Positions 1 through 8,894 of a stretch of 64,000 nucleotides of DNA are shown piece after piece. Source of the DNA: Bacteroidota bacterium. GTDB taxonomy: Bacteria > Bacteroidota > Bacteroidia > UKL13-3. Position 1 is the stretch's first letter; each line of letters starts with the position of its first letter. The stretch covers positions 88,579 to 152,578 of the forward strand of contig JAIXSO010000040.1 in the NCBI GenBank assembly GCA_027484685.1, read 5' to 3'. The notes beneath the pieces are model-generated. The model worked only from the letters and a program-made list of their open reading frames with translations. It ran no database searches and was not told the origin of the DNA. Both the position numbers and the translations under genes were made by a program.

Positions 1-666
1 TGTAGGCATTGGATTATCGTAAACATATTCAACTATTAAATCAGTATTTTTTTCATAATTTCTTAAACTAGTGAATTTGGTTTTTTCGCGACTCAATCCA
101 CCTAAACTAAACATTTGAAAACCGGGAGGCAAACCAAAAAATGGAGAAGGTTTTACTTGGCACATGCTTTCGCTTAAAAATATGGCACTTGCATCTAAAA
201 GCATTTCGCCTTTTTTAGCATCTTCAGCTACTATTTTTTGGTTTACCAAAATAGCATTACTGATATTGGCGTTAGCGGCTTTACTTATTGGGTTATTTTT
301 ATCGAAATAATAGCCTGTGTTTTGAACTACAAATTCCAATTTATCAAAATAACGCTTAATGGTAAAAACTTTGTTATCTCGGAAACTACCTCTAAAATGG
401 CCCGCTGCCACTACACCATCCACTGTGTACGAAAAGTAAATGTATTCTTTATCTAATTGTTCTTTTTTTACAATCATAAATACATTTCCAGTAACAGTAT
501 CTTGATATAATGGAAATAATCCTTCTTTCTTTTTGCACGATTTTATTTTATCGGCAATTGAACTGGTTTTAGGTGCCATTGGAGCTGCTGAAGCTACTGG
601 CTTTTTTTTAGTAGCACACGAGGCCACAATTAAAAAGGCAATGGCAATTAGTGAAATTTTACGCAT
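1..666 (-). CDS. Zinc-dependent metalloprotease, DUF5118/DUF5117 type (N-terminal part, cut by window edge)
   Basis: The frame is open from an ATG at 664-666 to the window edge (222 codons). Residues 1-17 form a lipoprotein signal ending in a VASC lipobox, so the product is probably anchored in an envelope membrane. A Lys/Ala/Pro-rich linker follows, then a region with a DUF5118-like start (IADKIKSCKKKEGLF) and a DUF5117-like stretch (VAAGHFRG, LDASAIFLSE). Bacteroidota proteins of this type carry a zincin HExxH domain further on, which lies outside the window, so the protease call rests on family resemblance only. It is divergent from the TonB receptor gene at 904. Confidence 0.72.
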   Translation of the reverse strand, partial: MRKISLIAIAFLIVASCATKKKPVASAAPMAPKTSSIADKIKSCKKKEGLFPLYQDTVTGNVFMIVKKEQLDKEYIYFSYTVDGVVAAGHFRGSFRDNKVFTIKRYFDKLEFVVQNTGYYFDKNNPISKAANANISNAILVNQKIVAEDAKKGEMLLDASAIFLSESMCQVKPSPFFGLPPGFQMFSLGGLSREKTKFTSLRNYEKNTDLIVEYVYDNPMPT

Positions 667-903
667 AGTTTATGTTTAAGTATAAAAAGCAAAAGTGCTT
701 TTAAATTCATTTAAATCAAAATCAATTATGTAATTAAATGTGCTTCAGTTTATTTTAGAATAATTTGCTGTTAAAATTGTAATAAGGCTTTTTAAATTCG
801 TGAGCAAAAATTTTTAACACAAAATGAAAATCAATAATTTAACTGATGAGGTTTTTTATTTCATTAATAATTATATTTTCGAAGCAATTAAATAAACTAG
901 AAT

Positions 904-3843
904 TTGAAAACATTTATACTTTCTATCTCACTCATTTTCATAAGCTTTAGTGCAGCAATTGCACAAACTACTTTAAAAGGAAGCGTAGTAGATACCAAAA
1001 CAAACGAAAAACTAATTGGTGTATCGGTTTTGGTAAAGGGTTCAACCAAAGGTGCTCAAACCGATTATGATGGACAATTTGTTTTAAAAACCACAGCTGA
1101 ATTACCGTTGGTATTGGTGGTAAAATATTTAGGTTACGAAACCAAAGAAGTGAATGTAACAGATGCTAAAGCAAAAATAAATGTAAAACTTAGCAAATCG
1201 GAAAAGGCACTAAAAGAAGTAAGTGTGCGCGATAGCCGTATAACTGAAAAAATAAAGCAAAATCCATTAACAGTTGAAACCATGGATGCCATTGCTATAA
1301 AAACTACTCCTGCTGCTAATTTTTACGAAGGTTTAGCTCATTTAAAAGGAGTTGACATAACATCTGCAAGTATTGGTTTTAAAATTATTAATACCCGTGG
1401 TTTTAACTCTACTTCGCCTGTGCGTTCGCTTCAATTAATTGATGGTGTTGATAATCAATCACCTGGATTAAACTTTAGTTTGGGTAATTTTTTAGGTGCA
1501 TCAGAACTTGATATTCAAAAAGTAGATTTAGTAGTAGGTGCAAGCTCGGCTTATTATGGACCAAACGCTTTTAATGGTGTAATTAATATGCAAACCAAAA
1601 GTCCATTTTTATATCCTGGATTAAGTGCACAAGTTAAAGTTGGCGAAAGAAGTTTAACTGAAACAGCAATCCGTTGGGCTCAAATTATTAAAAACAAAGA
1701 TGGCGTTGAAAAATTTGCATATAAAATGAATGTATTTTATATGCAAGCAAATGATTGGAATGCAACCAATATGGACCCAACTTCTCAGTCGCCTGTGGGC
1801 AGAAGCAATGCAGGAAGTTACGATGCTGTAAATCGTTATGGAGATGAGTTTACCAGTAATATTTTTTATACTCCACTTTCGTTGGCATCAAGTGTTGGAA
1901 AAGGTTACTATTTAAGAAATGGCTACGATGAAAGAGATTTGGTTGACTATAATTCAAAAAATTTAAAATTAAGTGGCGCTGCACATTATAAAGTAACAAA
2001 AAATACTGAGTTAATTTATGCAACAAGTTTTGGTACTGGAACTACTGTTTACCAAGGAGAAAACCGTTTTAGCTTGCGCGATATTTTATTTTTTCAAAAT
2101 AAATTAGAGCTTAAAAAAGACAATCGTTTTTTTATTCGTGCTTACGCTACTAACGAAGATGCTGGTAACAGTTACGATGCTTACAACACAGCATTGCTTT
2201 TACAAAAAGCAGCAAAAAGCGATGAACAATGGGGAAAGGATTATAACAACTCGTTAACGGCTAATCTTTCGCCAGTAATTAACCGTTGGATACAAGATAA
2301 TTTAGGACAAGGAATTAGGCTTGATACTATTCCTGGGGCAAATAACCAACGTTTGAACTTTATTGATAATTATTGGAGAACTTTTTTTACTGATTCATTA
2401 GATAAATACCACAGTTTGGCACGCGATATTGCTAATGCTGCCGGAATTGGAGGTGTAAATGGAATAGATCGTTTTGTACCAGGCACAGCGCGTTTTGATT
2501 CGGCTTTTAAAGCCATCACATCGCGCACCAACCAAAATGGAGGCTCTCGTTTTTTTGATCAATCGGCTTTATACCATGTAGCTGCCGAATTTAAATTTAA
2601 CACTGATGAACTATCAAAAAAGAATGCCAGCAAAGCAAATGTAGATGTTACTTTAGGTGGAAATTACAGAATTTATGTACCATACTCGCAAGGAACCATT
2701 TTTAAAGATGGGGAAGAAATAAGAACCGTTTATGCAAGAGATGCGCAAGGCAATATTTTAAAACAACAAAGCGATGGAAAAGACTCCATAATTGGCAAAG
2801 AAAGTATTGGCTTTATTCAAATTACCAATCAAGAGTTTGGTGCTTATATTGGTTTTGAACGTAAGTTTATAGAAAATAAATTAAAAGTAAGTGTTACCAA
2901 CAGGGTTGATAAAAACCAAAATTTTAACTTTTTATGGTCGCCAGCAGCCACTTTGGTTTATACCCAAAAGAAAAATGTATTCCGTTTTTCACTTTCATCA
3001 GCGGTAAGAAACCCAACTTTAACCGACCAATACTTTAACTTAAACGTAGGTAGGGCAACACTTTTAGGAAATTTAACCGGTTACAAAGGTCTTATTACTA
3101 TAGATACTTTACGCGATATATTAGTGAATAACAATCGCTTTAGAAACGGAGAAGACAGGCTTAAAACATCATCATTCGATATTGATGCCATTAGGCCCGA
3201 AAGATGCCGAACCATAGAGTTTGGTTACAGAGGAAATATTACTGAAAAACTTTTTGTAGATGCAAGTTATTATTACAGTTGGTACGAAGATTTTTTAGGC
3301 TTTAAAATTGGTGCGCAAGTAGTTTGGGATTCGTTAAACCCTTTCCCAACTTCGGTAAACGCGTTTAGGGTTACCACTAACTCAAAAGACATTGTAACAA
3401 CACAAGGCTTTACTATTGGACTAAACTATTTCTACAAAAATTATTTAGGTTTTACAGGAAATTATAGTTGGAATAAATTAGACAGAGGAGGCAGTACAGA
3501 TCCAATTATTCCGGCATTTAACACGCCAGAACACAAGTTTAACTTAGGTGTAAATGGCCGCGATATTGTTTATTTAAAGAAAAAAGAAAAATGGGGTTAC
3601 GGTATAAATTTCAAATGGCAAGAAGGCTTCTTGTTTGAAGGTTCTCCGCAATTTACTGGCTTTGTACCTTCGTACGGAATGCTTGATGTTCAATGGAATA
3701 GTACCATTTCAAAATTAAATGCAGTTTTTAAATTAGGAGCAAGCAATATTTTAAACAACACAGTTTATCAGGTTTATGGCGGTCCGTTTGTGGGTAGAAT
3801 GGCATATGCTTCCATTACTTTTGAGCTGAATAAATGGAAATAA
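904..3843 (+). CDS. TonB-dependent receptor with N-terminal carboxypeptidase-like domain
   Basis: A 979-residue outer-membrane receptor that would use TonB energy to import a ligand I cannot name. The start codon is TTG, followed at once by a clear signal peptide ending AIAQ at about residue 21. Residues about 22-95 are the carboxypeptidase-regulatory-like beta domain (LKGSVVDTKTNEKLIGVSV). The plug follows at about 110-235 (IINTRGFN, LQLIDGVDNQSPG, GPNAFNGVINM). The rest is a long beta-barrel ending in an aromatic-rich strand (ASITFELNKWK). There is no SusD partner next to it, so it is not an obvious glycan-uptake pair. It is monocistronic as far as I can see. Confidence 0.9.
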   Translation: MKTFILSISLIFISFSAAIAQTTLKGSVVDTKTNEKLIGVSVLVKGSTKGAQTDYDGQFVLKTTAELPLVLVVKYLGYETKEVNVTDAKAKINVKLSKSEKALKEVSVRDSRITEKIKQNPLTVETMDAIAIKTTPAANFYEGLAHLKGVDITSASIGFKIINTRGFNSTSPVRSLQLIDGVDNQSPGLNFSLGNFLGASELDIQKVDLVVGASSAYYGPNAFNGVINMQTKSPFLYPGLSAQVKVGERSLTETAIRWAQIIKNKDGVEKFAYKMNVFYMQANDWNATNMDPTSQSPVGRSNAGSYDAVNRYGDEFTSNIFYTPLSLASSVGKGYYLRNGYDERDLVDYNSKNLKLSGAAHYKVTKNTELIYATSFGTGTTVYQGENRFSLRDILFFQNKLELKKDNRFFIRAYATNEDAGNSYDAYNTALLLQKAAKSDEQWGKDYNNSLTANLSPVINRWIQDNLGQGIRLDTIPGANNQRLNFIDNYWRTFFTDSLDKYHSLARDIANAAGIGGVNGIDRFVPGTARFDSAFKAITSRTNQNGGSRFFDQSALYHVAAEFKFNTDELSKKNASKANVDVTLGGNYRIYVPYSQGTIFKDGEEIRTVYARDAQGNILKQQSDGKDSIIGKESIGFIQITNQEFGAYIGFERKFIENKLKVSVTNRVDKNQNFNFLWSPAATLVYTQKKNVFRFSLSSAVRNPTLTDQYFNLNVGRATLLGNLTGYKGLITIDTLRDILVNNNRFRNGEDRLKTSSFDIDAIRPERCRTIEFGYRGNITEKLFVDASYYYSWYEDFLGFKIGAQVVWDSLNPFPTSVNAFRVTTNSKDIVTTQGFTIGLNYFYKNYLGFTGNYSWNKLDRGGSTDPIIPAFNTPEHKFNLGVNGRDIVYLKKKEKWGYGINFKWQEGFLFEGSPQFTGFVPSYGMLDVQWNSTISKLNAVFKLGASNILNNTVYQVYGGPFVGRMAYASITFELNKWK

Positions 3844-4144
3844 ATGTATGAAAAGCTAAAATTGGTAGCTATTCAATTGTGGTATTTTCAAAAAAAATAA
3901 ATTTTAAGCATTTTCAAGCGCTTAATGATTAATAATATATTAATCATACACTCCGATTTTTCAAATTCTTACCATTCTTTTACTATTTTTTTTTATTTAA
4001 AATAATGCTAAGCCTAAACTTAACAAGGCTTTACGCCTGTTATCATTTAAAATAAATGATATAAAATATTTTTGAATTAAAATTTTCAAAAATCAAAAGG
4101 TGGCTGTAAATTAGCGTACTTTTTAGTAAATAAATAATACAAAA
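3844..4144. other. Intergenic region between the TonB receptor and recQ
   Basis: About 300 bp, very AT-rich, with no supported gene. It contains a perfect inverted repeat at 3925-3947 (9-bp arms ATGATTAAT/ATTAATCAT, 5-nt loop), which may end the receptor transcript but lacks an adjoining T-run. The recQ promoter should lie in the second half; I could not pick a convincing TAnnTTTG box. Confidence 0.4.
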
Positions 4145-6403
4145 ATGAAAGAAGCGAAAAGTGCCCCCAAGAAAGCCGCTAGCGAAAAGAAAACAGTAGC
4201 TAAGGCAAACAAAAATACCAGCACTGTGGATTTGAAGGAAGCCTTAAAAAAATATTTTGGCTTTGAGGGATTTAAAGACGAACAAGAACAAATTATTCAA
4301 ACGCTATTAAATGGCGATGATGTGTTTGTGATAATGCCAACAGGGGGCGGAAAATCCCTGTGCTATCAATTGCCAGCATTGATTAAAGAAGGAACAGCAA
4401 TTATTATTTCTCCTTTAATAGCTTTGATGAAAAATCAAGTAGATGCTATTCGCTCACTTGGAAGTGATAAAATTGCACATTTTTTAAACTCATCGCTAAA
4501 TAAAACTGAAATTACTGCGGTAAAACAAGACATTACCGATGGTAAAACTAAGTTGCTTTACATAGCTCCAGAAACTTTGAAAAAAGACGAAACCATTGAT
4601 TTTTTAAAATCAATCAATATTTCGTTTGTGGCGGTAGATGAGGCACATTGTATTTCGGAATGGGGCCATGATTTTAGACCAGAGTACCGCAGAATTAAAG
4701 CCATGATTAAGGAAATAAAAGATGTTCCCGTTATGGCATTAACAGCTACAGCTACACCTAAAGTTCAACAAGATATTCAGAAGAATTTACAAATGTTGGA
4801 TGCTACGGTTTTTAAATCATCGTTCAATAGAGATAATTTATATTACGAAGTTCGTTCAAAAGGCAAAAAAGGCGAGGCAATGAAAGACATTGTATCGTAC
4901 ATTAAGCAAAGAATGAATGGCAAATCAGGAATTATTTATTGCTTAAGCCGCAAAAAAGTAGAAGAAATAGCCAGTATTTTGCAAGCCAATGGCGTTAAAG
5001 CACTTCCATACCACGCAGGTTTAGATGCTAAAATGCGTGCCGACCACCAAGATAAATTTTTAATGGAAGATGCCGATGTAATTGTAGCAACTATTGCTTT
5101 TGGAATGGGGATTGATAAACCAGATGTGCGTTTTGTAATTCATTACGATATTCCAAAAAGTATTGAAGGTTATTACCAAGAAACAGGCCGTGCTGGTAGA
5201 GATGGATTAGATGGAGAGTGTGTAATGTATTACAATCCGGCTGATGCTGAAAAACTAGAAAAATTTTTAAAAGATAAACCAGTTGCCGAACGAGAAATTG
5301 GCGAACTCTTGATATTTGAAATGCAAGCTTTTGCTGAAACTTCGGCTTGCAGACGTAAGTTTTTATTGAGTTATTTTGGAGAGGAATATGCTGAAAGTCG
5401 CTGCTCAAGCAAATGCGATAACTGTAAACATCCTAAAGATAAAATGGATGCTAGAGAAGAAGCTGTTTTAGCCCTACAAGCCATTAACTCAACCAAAGGT
5501 AAGCAAATTCTGAAAGTAACAGTTGATATGATTGTTGGCAAAAAAAGTCATGAAGTGCAACTGGGAGGTTTGGATAAATCGCCATATTTTGGAAAAGGTA
5601 AAGACAAAGAAGAAAATTTCTGGAAATCGGTTTTACGCGGTTTATTATTAAATGGCCAAGTAACTAAAAATATTGAAACTTACGGATTATTAAGCGTAAG
5701 CGAAAAAGGCGAAGAGTTTATTAAAAATCCTACTCCTTTTGAAATAGCTTTAGACACCAAATTTGAGCGCTTTACCGATGATGATGACGATGGTGGAAAT
5801 GTAGAAATGGTGTACGATGAAGTGCTTTTTGCTATGTTAAAAGATCTTTGTAAAAAAGAGGCTAAAGCCAAAAACCTACCGCCATATATTATTTTTCAAG
5901 AAACATCGCTACAAGAAATGGCTTTTAAATATCCAATTACCATGGATGAATTGAGCAAAATTGTAGGTGTTAACCCAGGAAAAGCACAAAAATATGGCAA
6001 GCCTTTTTTAGCAGTTATTGATAAATACGTTAAAGAAAACGATATTGAAAGAACTGAAGATGTAGTTATCAAATCGGTAGTAAATAAATCGGCTAAAAAG
6101 GTGGTTATTATTACCAATATTGACAAAAAAATTGCTTTGGCTGATATTGCTCGTAGTCAAAATATTAAGTTAGATGAATTATTAACCGAAATAGAAAACA
6201 TTGTTTACTCAGGTACTAAATTAAACTTAAAAAAATACGTGAATGATTTAGCTGATGAAGAAACCATTGGTTATGTAATGGATTTTTATAGAGAAACCAA
6301 CGAAAACCCTGTAGAAGCAGCATTAGGCGAGTTTGGCGATGAATTTAGCCGTGATGATTTGCATTTAATGCACATTCACTTTGTAAGCGAAATGGCTAAT
6401 TAA
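4145..6403 (+). CDS. recQ: ATP-dependent DNA helicase RecQ
   Basis: A 752-residue 3'-5' DNA helicase for recombination and fork repair. A Lys/Ala-rich tail of about 25 residues precedes the helicase core. Visible motifs: Walker A MPTGGGKS (about 64-71), DEAH box (165-168) followed by CISEWGHDFRPEY, motif III ALTATAT, and motif VI in YYQETGRAGRDG. The RecQ-C-terminal zinc cysteines are present (ACRRKFLLSYFGE followed by CSSKCDNC, about 402-428). Then come the winged helix and an HRDC-like region (FKYPITMDELSKIVGVNPGKAQKYG) and an extra C-terminal tail of about 100 residues common in Bacteroidota RecQ. ATG start; a strong terminator follows. Confidence 0.95.
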   Translation: MKEAKSAPKKAASEKKTVAKANKNTSTVDLKEALKKYFGFEGFKDEQEQIIQTLLNGDDVFVIMPTGGGKSLCYQLPALIKEGTAIIISPLIALMKNQVDAIRSLGSDKIAHFLNSSLNKTEITAVKQDITDGKTKLLYIAPETLKKDETIDFLKSINISFVAVDEAHCISEWGHDFRPEYRRIKAMIKEIKDVPVMALTATATPKVQQDIQKNLQMLDATVFKSSFNRDNLYYEVRSKGKKGEAMKDIVSYIKQRMNGKSGIIYCLSRKKVEEIASILQANGVKALPYHAGLDAKMRADHQDKFLMEDADVIVATIAFGMGIDKPDVRFVIHYDIPKSIEGYYQETGRAGRDGLDGECVMYYNPADAEKLEKFLKDKPVAEREIGELLIFEMQAFAETSACRRKFLLSYFGEEYAESRCSSKCDNCKHPKDKMDAREEAVLALQAINSTKGKQILKVTVDMIVGKKSHEVQLGGLDKSPYFGKGKDKEENFWKSVLRGLLLNGQVTKNIETYGLLSVSEKGEEFIKNPTPFEIALDTKFERFTDDDDDGGNVEMVYDEVLFAMLKDLCKKEAKAKNLPPYIIFQETSLQEMAFKYPITMDELSKIVGVNPGKAQKYGKPFLAVIDKYVKENDIERTEDVVIKSVVNKSAKKVVIITNIDKKIALADIARSQNIKLDELLTEIENIVYSGTKLNLKKYVNDLADEETIGYVMDFYRETNENPVEAALGEFGDEFSRDDLHLMHIHFVSEMAN

Positions 6404-6421
6404 AAGTTACCTATTATAAAT

Positions 6422-6462
6422 AAAAAAATCCCTTAAGTGCTTTAACTTAAAGGGATTTTTTT
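6422..6462 (+). terminator. Rho-independent terminator of recQ
   Basis: Inverted repeat with arms AAATCCCTTAAG and CTTAAAGGGATTT around a short loop, followed by seven T. It starts 18 bp after the recQ stop. The upstream A-run means it could also work on the opposite strand. Confidence 0.85.
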
Positions 6463-6562
6463 ATGTTAAATGAACCATTTTACATTTTAAAAAAACTAAT
6501 TTGCGTCCGCATAGTAAAGCGCTAAAGCCTTAATAAAACTTGGCCAATAATTGAATTAAACC

Positions 6563-7441
6563 GTGATAGTAAAACAAAAAATTCATTTCATTATCAATCC
6601 TATTTCGGGTGGGTTAAGTAAAACGCATATACCTGATTTGATTTTTAAAACGCTGGATAAAAACCTATACGATATTCAAATATTTTATACCCAAGGACAA
6701 GAAAGCAACCACCATTTGGCAGCGGCTAGTGCTATGGAAGCTGATGTAATAGTAGCTGTTGGTGGTGATGGAACCATTAATAATGTGGCGCAATATGTGG
6801 CCAATACCAACAAAATTTTTGGTGTAATACCTATGGGCAGTGGCAATGGTTTGGCACGCGAGCTAAATATTCCTACCAATCCCGAAAAGGCTTTACAAAT
6901 AATAAACCAACAAAAAATAAAAGCCATTGATACTTGCAAAGCCAATAACCAATTTTTTATAAACATAGCTGGAGTTGGTTTTGATGCACATATAGCTCAT
7001 TTATTTTCAAAGGCTAAAACTCGAGGATTTAAAACTTATGCTAAAATTACTTTAAAAGAATTTGCCAGTTATAAAAACCGCGAATACCGCATTCATTACA
7101 ACGGACAACAAGAAGATATTAAAGCGTTTATGGTTTGCGTTTGTAATGGAACTCAATTTGGAAACAATGCTTATGCTGCACCAAAAGCTATTTATAATGA
7201 TGGTTTGTTTGATGTAGTGGTTTTTAATTCGTTCAAAATTTGGCAAGTACCGTTAATTGCCTATAAACTATTTAAAGGCGATGTAGCCGATTTACCTTTT
7301 GTAAAAACCTTTAAAACCAATCATATTAGCATAAGCCGAAACGAAAAAGAAGTGGCCAATATTGATGGTGAAGCCATGCAACTTGATAAAGACATTCATT
7401 TCAAAATATTTAAGCAAAGCCTTAAAGTATTTGCAGGTTAA
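6563..7441 (+). CDS. Diacylglycerol/sphingosine kinase-family lipid kinase (YegS/BmrU type)
   Basis: A 292-residue soluble lipid kinase, predicted to phosphorylate a lipid alcohol such as diacylglycerol using ATP. The start is GTG. The N-terminal KIHFIINPISGG is the family nucleotide-binding start, and the glycine-rich GGDGTINNV motif is at about 67-75, followed by GVIPMGSGNGLARELN. The C-terminal lobe has FDVVV and the late IDGE motif. Length and motif order match bacterial DagK/YegS proteins; the exact substrate cannot be read. Its stop codon overlaps the stop of the opposing gene by 4 bp. Confidence 0.9.
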   Translation: MIVKQKIHFIINPISGGLSKTHIPDLIFKTLDKNLYDIQIFYTQGQESNHHLAAASAMEADVIVAVGGDGTINNVAQYVANTNKIFGVIPMGSGNGLARELNIPTNPEKALQIINQQKIKAIDTCKANNQFFINIAGVGFDAHIAHLFSKAKTRGFKTYAKITLKEFASYKNREYRIHYNGQQEDIKAFMVCVCNGTQFGNNAYAAPKAIYNDGLFDVVVFNSFKIWQVPLIAYKLFKGDVADLPFVKTFKTNHISISRNEKEVANIDGEAMQLDKDIHFKIFKQSLKVFAG

Positions 7442-8193
7442 TTGGGTATTATATATCGTAAACCAATACTAATATCACCTAACTTAAAAGCAGGAGTTAA
7501 CGCACCTGCCAGATTAAAGCCAAAGTTACTATTTTCTATCTTGCGAAAATTACCCAAATAGGTATCTGAATTTTTAGTATAATTTAAATTTGCAGTAAAT
7601 ACATTGATTTGACTAAACAACAAAAAATGTTTGTTTAAAACATAATAGGTTCCCAAATTTCCTGATATTGCTAATTGATAATAATACCCATCCGACTGTC
7701 CCTCTAAAACAAAGGCTGAATCGTTTGAACTATAATAATAACTACTTTTTGATGCACTATATAAAGGATTATAACTAACTAAACTCTTAATACTATAACT
7801 GATTCCCCAATTGCTTTTTATTGGTATAAAATTAAGTTTTTCTGCAAATGCAGTATATCTATAATTATGATTTGTACTAATTGAATTGATAGTTCTACTT
7901 GTATCGGAAAACATTCTATTGGATTCAGAATATATATACGTGTAACCTATTCCAAATATCCAAACACTGTTTTCTTTTTTAAACTTTCCATAGCCTAACT
8001 CTATACCGAAGCCATAATTATTTTCTTCGTTATTAATTTTAGTAAAAGGACTTACAAAATCTTCTGAATTATTTTTAGAACTGCCAAAATCAAAATTTAT
8101 ATTACCGCTTAAAATTTGTGAACCTTTACCAAACTGAGCTTGACAAAGGCTTACATTTATTAAAGTAAATATTATTAACGCATAAAATTTCAT
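7438..8193 (-). CDS. Outer-membrane beta-barrel protein, unrecognised
   Basis: A 251-residue protein with a signal peptide (about residues 1-19, ending CQA). Alternating hydrophobic/polar strands rich in Tyr, Ser and Asn are typical of small outer-membrane barrels in Bacteroidota, and it ends in a strand (ISIGLRYIIPN). It overlaps the upstream barrel-like gene by 4 bp (ATGA), so the two are translationally coupled and probably work together. It ends tail-to-tail with the lipid kinase. No family recognised. Confidence 0.7.
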   Translation of the reverse strand: MKFYALIIFTLINVSLCQAQFGKGSQILSGNINFDFGSSKNNSEDFVSPFTKINNEENNYGFGIELGYGKFKKENSVWIFGIGYTYIYSESNRMFSDTSRTINSISTNHNYRYTAFAEKLNFIPIKSNWGISYSIKSLVSYNPLYSASKSSYYYSSNDSAFVLEGQSDGYYYQLAISGNLGTYYVLNKHFLLFSQINVFTANLNYTKNSDTYLGNFRKIENSNFGFNLAGALTPAFKLGDISIGLRYIIPN

Positions 8194-8780
8194 GGTGTAG
8201 TGGTATTAAAATAGTAAGACAAGCCAATTTGAAAGGCATTTAAATTATACAATGGATTTAATCTTAAAGAAAATGCTTGTGTATTTTGATTTATAATTCC
8301 ATCCGTACTTTTTGAGGTGTAAGTACTGGTTTTATAGGTTAAAATGGAATAATTTAAATTTAAATTTAAACCCTTATGGAGCATAATATAAAATCCTAAA
8401 TTGTTTTCTAAAACAATATCGCTAGAAGCTATTTCCTTCTTACTAAAGGTGCTGTAACTCCAGCGTATTTGATTGCTAAATCCTATTTTTGAATTGATTG
8501 GAAAATAATATCTAATAAAAGCATCATAGCTCAATTTATCAGAGTCTATACTTTTAATATTTGAAATAATGTTTGTACTTGAAGTACCCAATCCAAATTC
8601 GATTTTAGGCGATAAAAACACACTTGCACTTAACCCCAAATTTATATTGCCAAAATAATCGTATTCAAATCTATTATAATTAATATTAGTATTTGCTCCC
8701 ACACCAAAAGTGCCCAATTTAAACTGAGCATTTGCAGCAAGCTGAGTTAATAAAAATAATATGCAAAAAGTCTTTTTCAA
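8190..8780 (-). CDS. Outer-membrane beta-barrel protein, unrecognised
   Basis: A 196-residue secreted protein (signal peptide about 1-18, ending ANA) with barrel-like strands and a C-terminal aromatic strand (FQIGLSYYFN). It resembles its downstream partner in size class and composition, and the 4-bp stop/start overlap marks a two-gene operon. Both may be structural or assembly porin-like proteins; function unknown. Confidence 0.68.
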   Translation of the reverse strand: MKKTFCILFLLTQLAANAQFKLGTFGVGANTNINYNRFEYDYFGNINLGLSASVFLSPKIEFGLGTSSTNIISNIKSIDSDKLSYDAFIRYYFPINSKIGFSNQIRWSYSTFSKKEIASSDIVLENNLGFYIMLHKGLNLNLNYSILTYKTSTYTSKSTDGIINQNTQAFSLRLNPLYNLNAFQIGLSYYFNTTTP

Positions 8781-8894
8781 TTATTTGCAATATAAAATTC
8801 TTTACATAAAATCCTAAATACTAAATGGTTTAAGTTATAATTATTATCAACTACATAACGTCCACTCATTTAGTAAGTAGATGTTTTAATTTTA

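Noticed and set aside
5091..5408. 105-codon frame antisense to recQ
   Set aside because: Shadow of the conserved helicase coding sequence; no promoter, signal or family features.
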